From the NCBI GenBank assembly GCA_029582165.1, contig CM055876.1:30263317-30327316 (forward strand): a DNA stretch of 64,000 nucleotides, given 5' to 3'. This document shows, one piece after another, positions 32,998 through 44,665 of this stretch (the first letter of the stretch is position 1; the number at the start of each line of letters is the position of its first letter). The notes beneath the pieces are model-generated. The model was not told where the DNA came from. It did not search any database and worked only from the letters and a program-made list of their open reading frames with translations. The translations under genes were made by a program, and so were the position numbers. Source of the stretch: Portulaca oleracea (Eukaryota > Streptophyta > Magnoliopsida > Caryophyllales > Portulacaceae).

Positions 32998-33818
32998 GTG
33001 ATGTCCTCCACGACATCTGTACCAAGGACTTCCGTCATGCCCAGAAAGTTTTGTTTGAAAGAACAAATTAGGGAAGTATCTTGAAAATCTCCTCACACTA
33101 TATCATAATATTCTCTGAGATTATATATGCTAATCCTAATATATATCTTCGCAGATTGTGCCTTGTTGAGCAAAGATTGAAGTTTCCAAAGAAGCAAAGA
33201 TAGAAGATCAAAGAGAATATGGAAAGGATCAAAGATCAATCAAGAAAGGAAAGAATCAAGAGGAGACCGTTGCTGATTGAAGACCTCGACTATAAATATC
33301 TCCAACAGCTCCTTGTGCAAATAAGTCGATTTCAAGCAAGTAATCGAGTGTAGGAAATCTTGTGAGATTTCTGAGTGTAGCCAATGAGTCTTTGGTGAGT
33401 TATGTAGCCAGTAAGGTACTTCTGGTGAGGCAACCAAAAGTTCTTGGTGTAGCTAAATATGTTGGTGATGTGTTGTATAGGAGAGCCTAAAGTACTAAGG
33501 CTGTGTGAGTTTTGATATATATCCATTGTAATCCATCATGTTCTTCTATGCTTCATCTGTGGGGCCCCTCTTCTTCGCTTTGTCTGTGAGGCCCCTCCTC
33601 TCTGCCTCATCTGTGAGGCCCCTCATCATTAGCCTCGTCTGTGAGGTCCCTCTACAGAAACTGAATTTCAATTTCTGTTCTTGTAAGCAGTCATCAAGGA
33701 TCTCAACATTTATCTAATAAAGAAGTATTATTCAGTTCAATTAAGTGCTATTAACGTCCTTGTGTTTATAAGTGAAGAACTCTGTAACAAACCTATTCCC
33801 CCCTCAAAGGCCTCAACA
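32998..33818. mobile_element. Solo LTR (821 bp) with 5-bp target duplication
   Basis: Begins TGAAGAAGATGTGATG and ends AAAGGCCTCAACA. It is flanked by a perfect TAGAG duplication (32993-32997 and 33819-33823). It is related to the solo LTR at 1560-2452, sharing GGCTGTGTGAG-like wording, TTGTAATCCATC and AGCCAGTAAGG. It contains four copies of a GCC/CTG-rich minisatellite. No internal region. Confidence 0.9.
33551..33652. repeat. Four-copy minisatellite of about 27 bp inside the solo LTR
   Basis: Copies of the form CTCATCTGTGAGGCCCCTC with variable 6-8 bp spacers follow each other four times. The related solo LTR at 1560-2452 lacks this array, so it arose or was lost after the families split. 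Confidence 0.85.
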
Positions 33819-34155
33819 TAGAGTTTTAACTAGCTTTTTTCAAAATGTTGAGACGTTAAGTACACTTACATCTGAAGAAATAAATTAGTGTTTAAGATAT
33901 ACATTTGCAATATTACCCTTCAATTACATATTACTAATCTTGCCACTGACAAGAAAAGTGCTTCCAGTCTTCATATTATTTTTGAGTTGGACAAGAGAAA
34001 AGTATCCCAAATTCTTAGCTTTTGAAGTTTGGACAATGAATATATTAGTAATATGTATTATCATTTTTAAAATTATATTAGTTTTGTTAGTTTGATTTTC
34101 AATTTGAAGGGGTTTTTTTATGAAATTTATTAGAGAATTATTGTGTTTAATTTAG

Positions 34156-34157
<2 letters not shown>

Positions 34158-34192
<35 letters not shown>
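34158..34192. repeat. (AAT)n microsatellite
   Basis: About 12 tandem TAA units. Confidence 0.95.
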
Positions 34193-34392
34193 GCAGTAGT
34201 CGTCCGTTTTGGTCATTTTATATTCGTCAGCTAACTCAACCGCTAGTTTTATCGAACATGTTCTCTATAAATAGATACTTAAACAACTATTAGCTATCCG
34301 TTCGAATTCAACCGCTATCTGTTACCTACACCACTATCTGCTACCCCGACCGTTATCCGTTACTGAATCTACTACTTTTGCCAAACAGGGCC

Positions 34393-35291
34393 AAAGTTAC
34401 ACGGTAAATAATAACCAGAATTAGCTATGCCCCTAGGTATTATTAGGGGGAACATGCTTTTCAAAACTGTTTTTCTAGGATGCATGTGTCATACGCAAGT
34501 GCAAGTGTGCAACCCTTGTTTAGTTGTTTGGGATTAGAGACTACAAGCTGCTTCAATTATGTAGGATTGTGATGTGCTCGTGCCCTGTTTTATGGTGAAA
34601 ATAACCATGCAACAAATGTTTATTTTCCTACAATATATTAAATTAATGCAAGGTGTCTATAAACAAGACCCTAGATCCCTACTTCCCTAGGGATTTTTAG
34701 AAGTGCGATGAGAAAAGTGGGTGACAACGCCACCCGCAAAGAATGTTGTTTCCTTTATAGACTATGGTACATCTCATATTTTCATATGCTCTTACACCAG
34801 CGCAATCATGAAGCATGCAATTCTAAAGACCTACTTATACTAGAAATACTACTAGGAGCATAACACTCGTGGACTAATGGAAGTAACTAGATTGATAAAG
34901 TAAAAACAACTCATAAATATCTTGGATGTCATTCATAATATAAAATAAAGGAAAATATTAAAATTCATATCTTATCTTATAATGTAAGTTTTGGAATAAA
35001 TTAATAAACAAAAAGAATGACAATCTACTTTATAATTTGATTACGAAAAATTTATTATTAATGTCACGTCACCCTTCGACCCTATACAATTGATGAAATA
35101 AGTCAATTATAATGAAGTCTGTACAGCTCATGTTATATCATACACATATTCAAAAATTTTACTAGCTCACGAATTACGTTCTATTTTGTCAAAACATATT
35201 TTCCATTTGGTAATTATCGGTATCAAATCTTTTTTATTCCTTATGGGTATCATGCATCTTGTCTTTTGACATATGACTTAGATCATATCTC
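34393..35291. other. Intergenic, no gene recognised
   Basis: AT-rich, with nothing further seen. It ends at the poly-T that marks the 3' end of the minus-strand LINE. Confidence 0.5.
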
Positions 35292-35477
35292 TTTTTTTTA
35301 ATCGGGTAAACAGGATACAATAAAACTTTAGAGGACCCTTCTATCAAGACATCTCCCTATGTTATTGCCATGAATAATAAAAGAAAAGGCCAACGACGGG
35401 CTACACATCCAAAGACCGACAGTATTCAAAGAGTGACCCAAATTAGCCATCCAATCTGCCGCTAAGTTTGCTTCTCG

Positions 35478-35845
35478 TTAGATGTGGCAAATAGTAGAAT
35501 CTTCCAACTGCGTGATTAGATTTTTGATATCTCTAATAATCATATCAATATGCCAAGGGGTGTGGACGGTTCCTTGGATGGCCTGGATGAGGATAAGGCT
35601 ATCTCCTTTAATCTGAATTTTTGAGAAATCTTCCAAAATAGTTTGTTGCAGACCAAAACGTAGGGCCAAGGCTTCGGTCAAGAGGATGCATGGACCGTGA
35701 ATTAATTAACCGGTGTGGCCCCAACTTTTTGCGGATGACCAAGATGATCTCTAATGACAAAACCTGCAGCCGAACCTTGGTGGTTTAGAGAACCATCAAA
35801 GTTCGATTTCACCCAACCAAAGCGAGATTGTTTCTAACCAACGTG
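35478..35845 (-). pseudogene. LINE ORF2 fragment: C-terminal RNase H domain
   Basis: Broken frames encode WVKSNFDGSLNHQGSAAG, FVIRDHLG and, further on, TEALALRFGLQQ and IKGDSLILIQAIQG. These are the typical DG, E and D signature blocks of the RNase H found at the C-terminus of plant LINE polyproteins. Stops and a frameshift separate the blocks. Confidence 0.85.
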
Positions 35846-36425
35846 GATAATATTGTTATAACGAGAATTAGGCCAAAGATGATGAGTATGGTCACTACTA
35901 AAAACTTGTTGAATTGCGACGGAACATAACAAAGCTGCAACGGAATTTTTGGACCAAGCGACGGACCTTGCGACGGAATTTTTTCCGTCACAATTTGCCT
36001 TGTCGCAAGGCCTTTGCGACGGACCTTGCAACGGAACTTGCGACGGACCTTACGACGGAATTCAGTTCTGTCGCAACATTTCAGAAAAAATTAAAAAAAA
36101 TAATAAATTCTTGCGGCGTAATTCGCGACAGAAAATTCCGTCGCAAAGATTTTTTTAATAAAAAATTTCCCTTCATTGTTTTGTTTTGCAACAATTTAAT
36201 TTTTAGTTATAAAAATTATATTATATATATATATGTGAACACACACGCACAATATAGATATTAATTGGGAATAATTCTATTTAGATAAATAGTTAAAAAT
36301 ACAAGTACAAATAATTCATACAGTTACTTAATTTGACTAGACTAAGTAAATTGAAGGGAAAAAAAATAGGTCATCGTAACATTTAATTGAAAAAAAAATA
36401 AAACATAAAAAATACATTTAAATTG

Positions 36426-36965
36426 ACTACATTTGGATCATGTCTTTCTTTCTTGTCGAACTCTTGCTTAAAGCTTTCCTGAAAACAAATTTAAAAATTA
36501 TTAGCAAGATATAGATCAATTAAATACAAAATACAAGTACGGATAAGTAATAAGCTTGTTTGGCGCCTCTCATTAGGAACATATTGCTTGATTAAAGTTT
36601 TACCGAGGGTAGCCTATAAAGAAGAAAGATCAATATATAATATATACTTAACGTCATACATACAAAATTAAATAAATTACTCACATCTAAAATGTCAACT
36701 ACTCACATCTAACTTACATACATACAAAATTAACAAGTATTTACTCAACAACCACAAGTCGTAGTATTTCACAAGCCACACGCTCGGATTTCGATCCAAT
36801 ATGCATTAACACATTCAATTCATATATTTTGAGTATGTAAATGAGAAATTGGGACTTACCCAAGTTTCTTTCGATTTTTCATCAATTCACATACCGCAAT
36901 ACATGTGAATATCTTCGTAGACCTCATCCACATTAGGATCCCAAACGAAATGTTCACCCTACAAG
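36426..36965 (-). pseudogene. Exon-like remnants inside the CACTA element, unassigned
   Basis: On the minus strand three short open stretches are bordered by splice-like GT or AG dinucleotides: one encoding FVWDPNVDEVYEDIHMYCG, one ATLGKTLIKQYVPNERRQTS, and one ESFKQEFDKKERHDPNVVNL. They look like C-terminal exons of a degenerate transposon gene, but I cannot match them to a named domain. They could also be random open segments. Confidence 0.3.
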
Positions 36966-37641
36966 TTAGTTGACATATACAAAGAATGTGGTCAAAACAT
37001 TGCAAAAGTTGTATTTACTTGGATAATTAAGTATAAGTAAATAAAGATACATACCACCATACATGTGACTGTAGGCATTTTTATCTCCATTCAAATGAAT
37101 CTAAAAAGCCATGGTAGCAATTTGAGAAAATCCCACCCGAATTGGACCACTGCTACTAATATAATAGATCGGTAATAAGTAATTCATTATGTTTTTGCTG
37201 AAAATAACACAAGTAGTAATTAATCAAAGCACCACAACAATTATTGATCATGCCTGATTTCTTCATCTCCCCAAAAAAGAAACTTGCATTATACATTCTA
37301 TTTTGTACTGACTATTGATAGAAGCAGAGAGAAAAATCTTTGTTTCTGTTAATACCAACAAAATGATCGAAGCAAGAAGTATGTTTTCCTCACCATTGGA
37401 CAATATGAATCACTAGAAAGTGTAATGAGGAACACTCTAAAAAGAAAATGGTAGAAAGAAGAAAAAATAAAATTCTGTGTAACAATGAGACCCTGATAAC
37501 TTGTGGAGCTGAAGAAGAATTACAAACTGGTTTTGTATATACAATCCAAATTTCTCAAAGAAACAAAGATGTTGACATTACATGAAGCATAGGAAATAAC
37601 ATGTATCATGAAAAACAGTACGGTAACTTTCCCAGATATAC

Positions 37642-38019
37642 GTGTACGAGCAGAAAGCGGGATGGTACCAGAAATCAGTACCGAAAACACAGCTTACAAA
37701 TTATCCAAGTAAATACAACTTTCTTTCCAAAGTCCAAACTACTTTCTTTCCTTGTCAAATAACTAAGAATCACCCACCCACCCTAATCTCTACACTATCC
37801 ATGACACCATATTTTCCCAGAGCAACTCATCAAGGTAATCAGAATCCCAAGAAAATCATTCGTGGTGATTATTTATTTTTGAGGAGAAACATTTCTCCTT
37901 GTCTTCTCACATTAATTAGATTATGTTCCATTGGTGTGTCAACACACACTTGCTTAGGCTTTCAATTCTCCGAGTTCATTTCCAAATTCTTGGTCCAACA
38001 ACATTTTGAAAGTCAGTAA
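37642..38019 (+). other. Open frame inside the CACTA element, function unknown
   Basis: A 125-codon open frame with no recognisable motif. It is not a confident gene, because its composition is like the surrounding interior of the element. Confidence 0.15.
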
Positions 38020-38720
38020 CCCTGCTAACCATCACATTTCCAGCCCCCACATTCTAAAATCAGCTATATGTAGATTCATTCGTTTGAGTTGGATTCATAT
38101 TAGAACTCTTTGCATTATGTTTTGATTTCATGCACAAACTAGTTTCACAAAATCCACCTTTTACTCACCCTTCACATTCATTTGAGGTATGACTGTAGAA
38201 TATCCATGAGTGAAAATGTCAGATCTACAAGGCTGAAAAACATAGGTGATGAATTGAATGAAGCACTCAAAAAGTATTTTTACTCACCCCGCTCTAGCTA
38301 CCTCAAACAACAGCAAAAAATGAAAACAATGTCATCTATTGGAGGTGGGTCAGGGTTTTGCATCATTCTTTTTAAATTTCAACACTAGGACAATCCAAAA
38401 CATTGAGACAAAATCCCGCAGTAAAAAGGAGGAGGGATTTCAAATTATCTAAAACCGTCCCAAAATACATCCAACTATTTGCAACAAGCAAAAATGACCA
38501 TTTAAACACCGATACCTCACCCTTTCATCCCTAATTACATCATAAGGACAACAAAACTTTTTTCTCACTTCAAAAGTTCTAATATTTGACAGCAGTACTA
38601 ACCCAAATTAGCTGAACAAGCCAGAACAATGCTGAACAAAATAATGCAGGGTTTTCCAATTTACAGAAAATCTGCCGAATGACTTGATATAAGAGGGAGG
38701 AAAGGCAAAAAGAATTATAC

Positions 38721-38924
38721 CTGATGGCAAGTCTCGCCATTTTGAGAATCGTAGATCCTGCCATCGACGACCCGAACACCGGGGCACTTATTACGCTTGG
38801 ATTGCTTCGGACCCGAACACAGGGTTTTGTGGAACAATTCCTTTGTGTTTTCCAGGAAGAGGATGGAGAATGGTGGTGGGGAAGCTATGATGAGCGACGA
38901 TGGTGCCTGCGCTGTTACCGGCAA
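38721..38924 (-). pseudogene. Captured first exon of a CDCA7-type zinc-finger gene (zf-4CXXC_R1)
   Basis: On the minus strand, KRNKCPGVRVVDGRIYDSQ followed by NGETCHQ ends exactly at a CAG|GTATAA splice donor (38719-38720). This is the beginning of the zf-4CXXC_R1 zinc-finger domain found in plant homologues of CDCA7 / MAO-A repressor R1, where the next exon would supply the QCRQKT continuation. No downstream exon is present in the element, the upstream frame is closed by a stop, and there is no ATG in the right place. It is therefore a transduplicated gene fragment carried by the CACTA transposon, not a working gene. Confidence 0.75.
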
Positions 38925-39232
38925 CCGGGGTTGAGGCTAGTGGTAGTGGAGCATGAGGAGTAGAAGGTGTGTGAAGCTAGGGTTTGGTATGAGGTGAGGG
39001 ACGAAAGCATAAGCGAAGTCCATTGAAGTTTCAGCGCAACTGAGACCAAGTGAAAGCAAATTTTTCATTACTTTTTTTTTAAAAAAATGGACCAAGCGAC
39101 GGACCATTCCGTCGCAAGGTCCGCTGCAAGGTCCATTTTTTTCACCAACTCAGCCTAATTTTAATATGGACCGAGTGACGGACTTTTCCGTCGTAATTTC
39201 CGTCGTAATATGGCAAGTTTTTAGTAGTGGAT

Positions 39233-39677
39233 GCTGATCTTGGTAAGAAAATCTGCTCCTAGCTCGCCACTCCGCAAAGCTTCTCTTGACTCGAATGATG
39301 ACCCTCGTGGCGTTGAAGACGGAGTTGTTGAAGACACTCTCGTTACGCTCCTTCCATATACTCCATAAGAGATAGGAAGCTCTCAAAAATTCGTTGGAAG
39401 GGAGGGAATTTTTAATAGCTTTTAGAATAAAGTCACCATTGTCGATAGTTGGCCAATTGATAGAAGACGATAACCAACCATGGGACTTGGCCATATCCCA
39501 CACCTTTTTAGTGAAATGGCATTGGTGTAATAGGTGACTATCAGTCTCTAATTCTTGGAGGCAAATAGGGCAAGAGGGGTCCAAGTTGATACCCCTATGC
39601 ATTAGATTCCCTTTGGCTGACAATCCATTATGAAAAATCAGCCAAAGAAAATTTTTTAGCTTTGGCTGGATATCCAA
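39233..39677 (-). pseudogene. LINE ORF2 fragment: zf-RVT zinc-binding domain
   Basis: Encodes PKLKNFLWLIFHNGLSAKGN, CPICLQELETDSHLLHQC and the spacer LLWSIWKERNESVFNN. This is the zinc-binding region that follows reverse transcriptase in plant LINEs (Pfam zf-RVT). The frame runs into the CACTA element at its left end, so the real continuation lies at 35892 and below. Confidence 0.85.
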
Positions 39678-39691
39678 ATCTAATGGCCTTC

Positions 39692-41505
39692 CTATTTAGG
39701 CTCGGACTCTAATTCATGACATAGCCAGGTTGCAGACTTGGTTGAGAACTCCCTATTTCCAGTAAGGCCCCAACAAATTTCATCCTGCTCCATAAAAATA
39801 GGAATAGGGATCTTGAGAATCATCTGGACAAGTGGCTCCGGGAGCACTTGTCTGAGTTTATATTGATCCCAATTTTTATTACAAATGAATTCTTGAACAG
39901 TCACTTTGCTTTCCTCATGAGTGGGTGATTGGTTAGCTAAAGAAGATAAAGGTAGCTGATTACACCAATTATCATTCCAACAGTTCACTTTGGCACCATT
40001 TCCAATTTTCCAATGAAACCCTTTTCTACAAAACTTATAAGCTTTACAAAGATTCTTCCAAACCCAGGAGTCGGAAGACTTCGGGCTTTTCCCAAACCAC
40101 TCACCAAATCATTTGTATTTAGCAGTCATTTGAGAGACCCAAAGGTTGTCTTTGTTATGCATCAGCTTCCAAACTAACTTACATTGGAAAGCTAAATTGA
40201 CAGCATGAGTCTTACGAAGGCTCAACGTCCCTTTATCCTTTGGTCTACAAACTTTATCCCATGAGATCATGGGCATTCCTTTTTCGGTGGAGTTTTTCCA
40301 GAAAAAATTTCGATTAACTCTATCAATACTTTCACAAGTAGACTTGGGCATAAGAAAACACTGCATAATATGTGCTGGGAGAGATTCTAAGTTTGCTTGA
40401 ATAAGGATAATTCTTCCGGCTTTGGAAACAGAGTTTGCTTTCCAAATAGAAAGTTTCTTTAATGACTTTTCTAGAATAGGTGAAAATAGTTCTATTTTCT
40501 TAATACCGCTAATAGAAGGACACCCTAAGTATTTATCCAATGATTTTTTGGTGGGATATTAAAAATACCCTTTGCTCGATCGGTGTATCCTTCCGAAGCT
40601 TTTGAAGAAAAATTTATTGTGGACTTATGGTAATTGATCAATTGTCCAGACTGTGCACATAAATTATCCAAAATGGATTTAAGATTTCTACAGGCTGTTT
40701 CGGTCCCCTTACAAAATAATAGACTATCATCAGCAAAAAGCAAACAAGGAATGTTCATTCCAGACGCACAAATCTTGATTCCCAATCCCTTTTTTTTGTC
40801 TTGACTTAGCCGAACTAGGGATTAGGTTAAGACTTCCATGCATAAAAGAAACAAGTAGAGGGAGAGAGGATCCCCTTGTCTGAACCCTCTGGATGGTTTG
40901 AATAACCCACAAGATTGATCATTTACTAATATTGAGTAAGAAACAGATGAGATGCACTCCATTACCCAACTAATCCACATTAGAGGGAATCCCATTTGTG
41001 CACTCCATGGTTTTTTTTTTTTTTTTAAGAAATTCCACTCAACATGGTTATAGGCCTTTTCCATGTCTAATTTCAAAGCTATCCAAGGCTTGAAAGCTGT
41101 AGATTGTTTGAATTTATGCATTATTTCGTGAGCAAGGAGTACATTATCATGAATTTGTCTATTCGGAACAAAAGCACTTTGAAAAGGGCTTATGGTGTTA
41201 TCGAGTATCGGTCTAAGTCAATTGACAATAATGTTTGCTATAATCTTATAAATAGTATTACAAAGACTTATTGGTCTAAATTGATTGGGGAGGGTAGGAT
41301 CTTCCACTTTTGGTATAAGAGCAATAAAGGTATGATTTACCTCTTAGAGCAATTTTCCTGAGCGGAAATACTCCTTTATAGCGGCTGATATATCAAAGCC
41401 AATAATATGCCAATATTCTTGATAGAAAACTGCACCGAAGGCATCCGGGCCTGGAGCTTTAATAGGGTCCATCTTATCAATTGCATTTTTGATTTCTTCG
41501 TCTGT
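39692..41505 (-). pseudogene. LINE ORF2 fragment: reverse transcriptase, broken
   Basis: On the minus strand, in several frames: GPDAFGAVFYQEYW, then FRPISLCNTIYKIIA, ALKLDMEKAYNHVEWNFL, SRGFRQGDPLSLYLF, and the catalytic LLFADDSLLF (about 40715-40745). Downstream comes the thumb/connection region with MDKYLGCPSISG and ANSVSKAGRIILIQANL. A run of T near 41011-41027 (poly-Lys in translation), two in-frame stops and frame changes make it non-functional. Confidence 0.88.
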
Positions 41506-41751
41506 AAACATGGTCGATAGTTGTTTACTTTGTTCTACTGATATCTTGGGTAAGATGGGGAGGTCAGTGTTTGTGACAATATTAGAAGCTTTGAATCTTG
41601 AGGTAAATTCCTCAATGAATCGATTCTGGATTTTTTACTCATCTTGGATCCAAATACCAGAAGGATCCTTTATACCGAATATAAAAGACTTCTTTTTTTC
41701 TAAAAGTGACTGATCTATGAAAGAACGATGAACTACGATCCCCTTTTTCAA

Positions 41752-42768
41752 CTAGCGTTTGCGGCTGAATTTTCCCCAATATTTTTGATTAAAATGTAAC
41801 ATTCGTTCTCTTTGTCTTATAAGCCTGTTATGCCAATCGTTAAAACGAATACTAAATGGGTCTTGTAGGAGTCTTTCCTCTACAGAATGGATTTTTGATA
41901 AATTGGTTTCCATTCTTTCTTTAAAATTTCTTGAGTTTTGTCCATTCCAGACCTTTAACGAGGTCTTAATTTGTTTTAGCTTATGAGTAACTTGGAACAT
42001 TGCGAAACCTCGAACATTAGTTTTCCAACCTTGTTTGACTAATTCTGTAACTTTGTCAAACTTGGTCCAATGTTGGCTAAATCTAAAAGATCGATTTTTA
42101 CTAGTGTTTCTACTAGGATTGGTATCCATAAGTAAGTAGCAGTGATCTGAAAAAGAAAACGATCCATGAGTAAGGGAGGTTGATGGGTAAAGAGTAATCC
42201 AATCATGACGGGCTAAAGGTCTATCTAATCTTTCAAAAATTTTATGACCATGGATAGCCTTTCTCCAAACTAGTGAAAAGCCGCCCGTTTGACTGAATTT
42301 CCTTTGCATTTATTTTATGACAAAAATTTTGTAATCATGTAAATCTGTTATCACGAGGGATTGTCCCTCCCGACTTATCTTTAGCTGATAGAATATCGTT
42401 ACAGTCCTCTATAATACACCAAGGTAGATGGAATACTTGTTTTATTAACTTAAGGTTATTCCAAAAGGATTCTTTTTCTCGAAGTTGTGCCGGTGCATAA
42501 GTTCCTGATAAAACTGATTCTTTTCCTGTACTCTTTTCTTTTACATACAAGTGAATTTCTCTTTGAGAATTTTGAAGAAGGTGAACATCTACATTAGTAG
42601 TATTCCATAAAGCCCACAAGCCTCCTGAATGATTATTACAATGGCTGAATTCAACTTTATCAAATCTTAATCTCTTGATAATCTTAATTGTATTTTGCTT
42701 ATTGACCATAGTTTCACTTAAAAAAATAATATCATGTCTAACACTAGAAGATAAAAAATTTATCTTCG
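41752..42768 (-). pseudogene. LINE ORF2 fragment: AP-like endonuclease
   Basis: On the minus strand: RHDIIFLSETMVNKQ (the E of the first catalytic block), SGGLWALWN, WCIIEDCNDILS (D and N positions) and, after a frame break near 42320, RLDRPLARHDWITLYP and FSDHCYLLM (the terminal D-H block). This is the exo-endo-phosphatase fold that nicks target DNA. Its N-terminal 19 codons were separated by the gypsy insertion and lie at 58429-58485. Confidence 0.85.
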
Positions 42769-44375
42769 TGTAGGGCCCGCGGCCCCGGAGGGCACGGTCC
42801 CCCACGGAGGGTCGATTCGACGTAGGGTTGCTTATTTTTCTTAAGGGACGATTTTAAGGAAATTTGGCCTTTTAGAAATTAATTTTGAAATAGGAGAAAA
42901 CAACGCGGGAAAAAAAATAATATAAAAAAAGAGCAAAGTGGGCCGGATCCGCGCGGATTCGGTGCCCACCCAAGCCGAAAACAGGTTTTTGCGAAAAAAC
43001 TAAAAAAAGGAAATTGAGCCGAAGCGGGCCGGATCCACGCGGATTCCGGACCCACCCAGGCCAAAACAAGCTTTCTGAGTTTTGAACTAGAAAAAAAAAA
43101 GGGGAAAAAAGAAAAAACCGCCAAACAAGAGCTAGGCCCCGCGGATCTTAATATTTGGGCCGAACTCCACCCAAATCCTCGGATTCGGATACCGTTTTGG
43201 CCCAAATGATTCCCGGATCCACGCAAATCCAAATCAAACTGGGTTTTTTTTAGAAAAAGGAAAAGAAGAAAGGGAGTCGCCAGTTAATTTTTAAAAAGGG
43301 TAAAATTAACAAAACCTTTAAGAAAAGAGAAAGAAGGGAAAAAACTGACTCCGGTCCCAAACCAAAGATTGAATTCGGGGGTAAAGAAGTCGGTGTAGGG
43401 GGATGCCCTTGCACCGCCCGCCGAAGCGGCCTTTACTAAGTCGGGTTACATCAGGAAAACAAAGAAAGGAAATAAAACAAAAAAAAAAGGTTAAAAAGTT
43501 GTCACAGATTTTCTAAACTCGTGCAATTAACAATAGAAATAATGGAGTTCAACACATAATCAAAACAAAAAATAAAAATCAAATTACAATGTGGAACTAA
43601 AGGACTACATTATTACAATCGTTAAAAAACGAAATAAACAAAACTAATGGCCGAACAGATGAGAAAGAAGATGCGGATTACCCAAATCCGCGCAAACTCG
43701 CAGGAGCCGGGTCAGGAATCGGAAATCCGCGTGGATTTTTCTTGTGCCGGTTGAGTGATCGAACCCCGAAATTGGCCGGAAAAGTGGTTGAATCCGCGCA
43801 AATCTCCGGATTTAGTAGTGGTGAATTCTCGGCTATTTCCGCTTTCTCCTCCGGGTCCAAATTTTCCAACCTCTACAAAGGATCCGCGCGGATCCCTTTA
43901 TAGGCATAGGAAAGGGTTGGCGAAGCGATCGACGGCGGTTCGGAACCGCACTAACCTCCTCGCAGAATCACGGTTGCTGCCCAAAATCCATGGCTACATC
44001 TTTGGCGATCACGGTTATTCAACCGTCGAAACCGCTCAGCTTTCTTTTTGACCAAATCCGTACGATCGATGGGTCAACCCGACCAAATCCGCGGATCGCG
44101 GGTTATGCCCAATCCGGTCCGATTGCAATATGGGTCTGTATGGTTCAAGGTCCGATCCGCGAGATGCACATCTTGGCCCAAAATTTGCACAACCGCGCAG
44201 ACTCCACCGATTTTGGCCCAAAGGCTAAATCGCGCCAACCCAAAAATTTTGGCCTAAAATGCAAATCCAAGACATTCTTCCTAGGCCAAACCCCGACTTT
44301 GGCCCAAATCCGCGTGAGCCCTCAATTGCTCCCGGTTAAACTGGAAACCTGCTCGACCCATTTTCGGTGTCTACA
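42769..44375 (-). repeat. 3' LTR (left copy), 1607 bp
   Basis: Near-identical to the right LTR over most of its length, for example the first 340 bp and 43260-43560. It differs by clusters of small deletions and substitutions at 43110-43210, 43565-43605 and 43915-44290. It ends CGGTGTCTACA on the plus strand. It contains several copies of the ATCCGCGCGGAT-type palindrome. Confidence 0.95.
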
Positions 44376-44391
44376 GATAGCCCCCACTTTG
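44376..44391 (-). other. Polypurine tract of the gypsy element
   Basis: On the coding (minus) strand CAAAGTGGGGGCTATC directly abuts the 3' LTR. Its purine-rich core, AAAGTGGGGG, is the priming site for plus-strand DNA synthesis. Confidence 0.75.
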
Positions 44392-44439
44392 ACTGAGTCT
44401 GAATAAGACGAAAGTCAAAGTATACGCGAAAACTCTCGT

Positions 44440-44665
44440 AGCCAACTGGAGGTAGTCCGATCTTGCTGACTTTACTTGCTGGAAATTATCCAGGCTTAAA
44501 CGATCCAAGGGTAGCTTGGACTTCTGACCGGAGGTAGTCCGATGCTGATTAATTGTTGGACATTGTCCAGGCTTCAACTTCCAAGGGTAGCTTGAAAGAC
44601 ATCCGGAATTTCATTTATAGCTAGCTTGGCTGCTGGATATTGTCCAGGCTTGTTATGTTCTTTTC
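44440..44665. repeat. Three imperfect repeats next to the polypurine tract
   Basis: The words GGAGGTAGTCCGAT, then TGCTGGA/TTGGACATTGTCCAGGCTT, then CCAAGGGTAGCTTG recur with a period of about 80-90 bp (at about 44449, 44531 and a partial third at 44620-44660). Non-coding part of the retrotransposon. Confidence 0.7.

Larger units (their letters stand above)
32876..34392. mobile_element. Possible hAT-like element with a solo LTR nested inside
   Basis: The left end CCCTGTTTGGTAACAAC and the right end CCAAACAGGGCC are inverted. CCCTGTTTGG termini are common in plant hAT MITEs. The solo LTR at 32998-33818 lies within. The 8-bp target duplication was not found, so this remains tentative. Confidence 0.4.
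35893..39229. mobile_element. CACTA (En/Spm) transposon, 3337 bp, inserted in the LINE
   Basis: The left end CACTACTAAAAACTTG and the right end CAAGTTTTTAGTAGTG are perfect inverted copies. The 3-bp flanks are GGT (left) and GAT (right), a target duplication with one change. Subterminal regions have many TTGCGACGGA/TCCGTCGCAA words. This is a different family from the element at 12788. No complete transposase is present. The right part carries a captured host exon (38721-38924). Short exon-like in-frame stretches on the minus strand near 36430-36490, 36565-36600 and 36890-36960 may be remnants of element genes. Confidence 0.93.

Noticed and set aside
35809..36264. Frames across the left end of the second CACTA element, with repeated RN/TE/AT residues
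   Set aside because: They are translations of the subterminal GCGACGGA repeats, not a protein.
43755..44406. Open frames in the LTRs of the gypsy element
   Set aside because: The long frames come from CG-rich palindromes without stop codons; they differ between the two LTRs and lack any domain.
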